Shown here: positions 63,969 through 64,000 of the stretch, piece after piece
Numbering within the stretch: the first letter of the stretch is position 1
How the letters are laid out: the number at the start of each line of letters is the position of its first letter
Origin: Firmicutes bacterium ADurb.Bin146
Lineage (GTDB): Bacteria; Bacillota; Clostridia; DUPQ01
Length of the DNA stretch: 64,000 bases
Direction of reading: 5' to 3'
Assembly: GCA_002070475.1 (NCBI GenBank)
Contig: MWDI01000027.1
Coordinates: 1-64,000 of the forward strand
Notes under the pieces: model-generated
Databases searched by the model: none
The model's input: only the letters and a program-made list of their open reading frames with translations
What the model was told of the DNA's origin: nothing
Translations under genes and position numbers: made by a program

Positions 63969-64000
63969 AATTATATTAACAATATATATTAACTTAATTG

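Overview
The window looks like the chromosome of a low-GC, anaerobic, spore-former-type Firmicute (class Clostridia). The evidence is AT-rich DNA with strong AGGAGG-type ribosome binding sites, a T-box leader, a SigH gene in the Bacillus/Clostridium order (mrnC-rlmB-rae1-sigH), the glmU-prs-pth-mfd order, tRNA-dependent amidation genes (GatCAB), pta-ackA, formate-THF ligase and family-95 glycosidases. No genus can be assigned from sequence reading alone. About nine genes in ten lie on the minus strand; the plus-strand exceptions are two URO-D family genes, a PAP2-like membrane gene, a small XRE regulator, HU and an IS30 element.

Layout, read in the direction of minus-strand transcription within each block. 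(1) 1-6213: a 2-oxoacid dehydrogenase operon, E2 - E3 - fused E1 alpha/beta - DeoR-type regulator, with a promoter overlapped by two dyads at its start. It ends at a terminator, directly followed by what looks like the 5' end of a group II intron running off the window. (2) 6214-11495: a tRNA-Asn/Gln amidation operon, aspS::gatC fusion - gatA - gatB, behind a canonical T-box leader with an Asn (AAC) specifier. (3) 11533-19728: KtrAB potassium uptake, an SGNH hydrolase, purF, a HyuA-like protein, a Gfo/Idh/MocA oxidoreductase and an ArsC-like thioredoxin-fold protein, closely packed and possibly one long transcript. (4) 19845-25680: a URO-D family gene with a PAP2-like membrane gene, a PHP phosphatase with a glycosyltransferase, an XRE regulator facing a DUF951 gene, a lipoprotein with YjbQ, then HU and tRNA-Thr(GGT). 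(5) 25714-35349: sigH, rae1, rlmB, mrnC, lipoate ligase, plsY, der, a DUF512 protein, rpmF, yceD, ackA, pta. (6) 35445-37105: an IS30-family element with perfect 24-bp terminal repeats and a transposase whose first codons are out of frame. (7) 37161-44377: the information-processing cluster glmU' - prs - pth - mfd - membrane foldase, in which GlmU has lost its uridyltransferase half. (8) 44432-50134: two tandem GH95 glycosidases downstream of two overlapping genes for degenerate Nudix-fold proteins. (9) 50213-64000: fhs, priA, proS, nrdR, pcrA, a second URO-D protein, an Rsm22-like methyltransferase, hpf, truA and an HtrA protease, then a 382-bp non-coding right edge with dyads and a small hairpin-rich transcription-unit candidate.

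Functional links: lipoate ligase (27939-28940) can supply the lipoyl group required by E2. Pta-AckA would turn acetyl-CoA into ATP and acetate. The AspS::GatC-GatA-GatB operon makes Asn-tRNA by the indirect route and is wired to sense uncharged tRNA-Asn. The tandem GH95 enzymes carry no signal peptide, so they would work on imported oligosaccharides. I found no CRISPR array, prophage or recognisable defence island. The most unusual items are the acetyltransferase-only GlmU in the normal glmU locus, the paired GH95 enzymes with an altered catalytic Asn motif, the adjacent degenerate Nudix pair, the tRNA-Asn T-box with overlapping Glu/Asn codons, and the intron boundary at the left edge.
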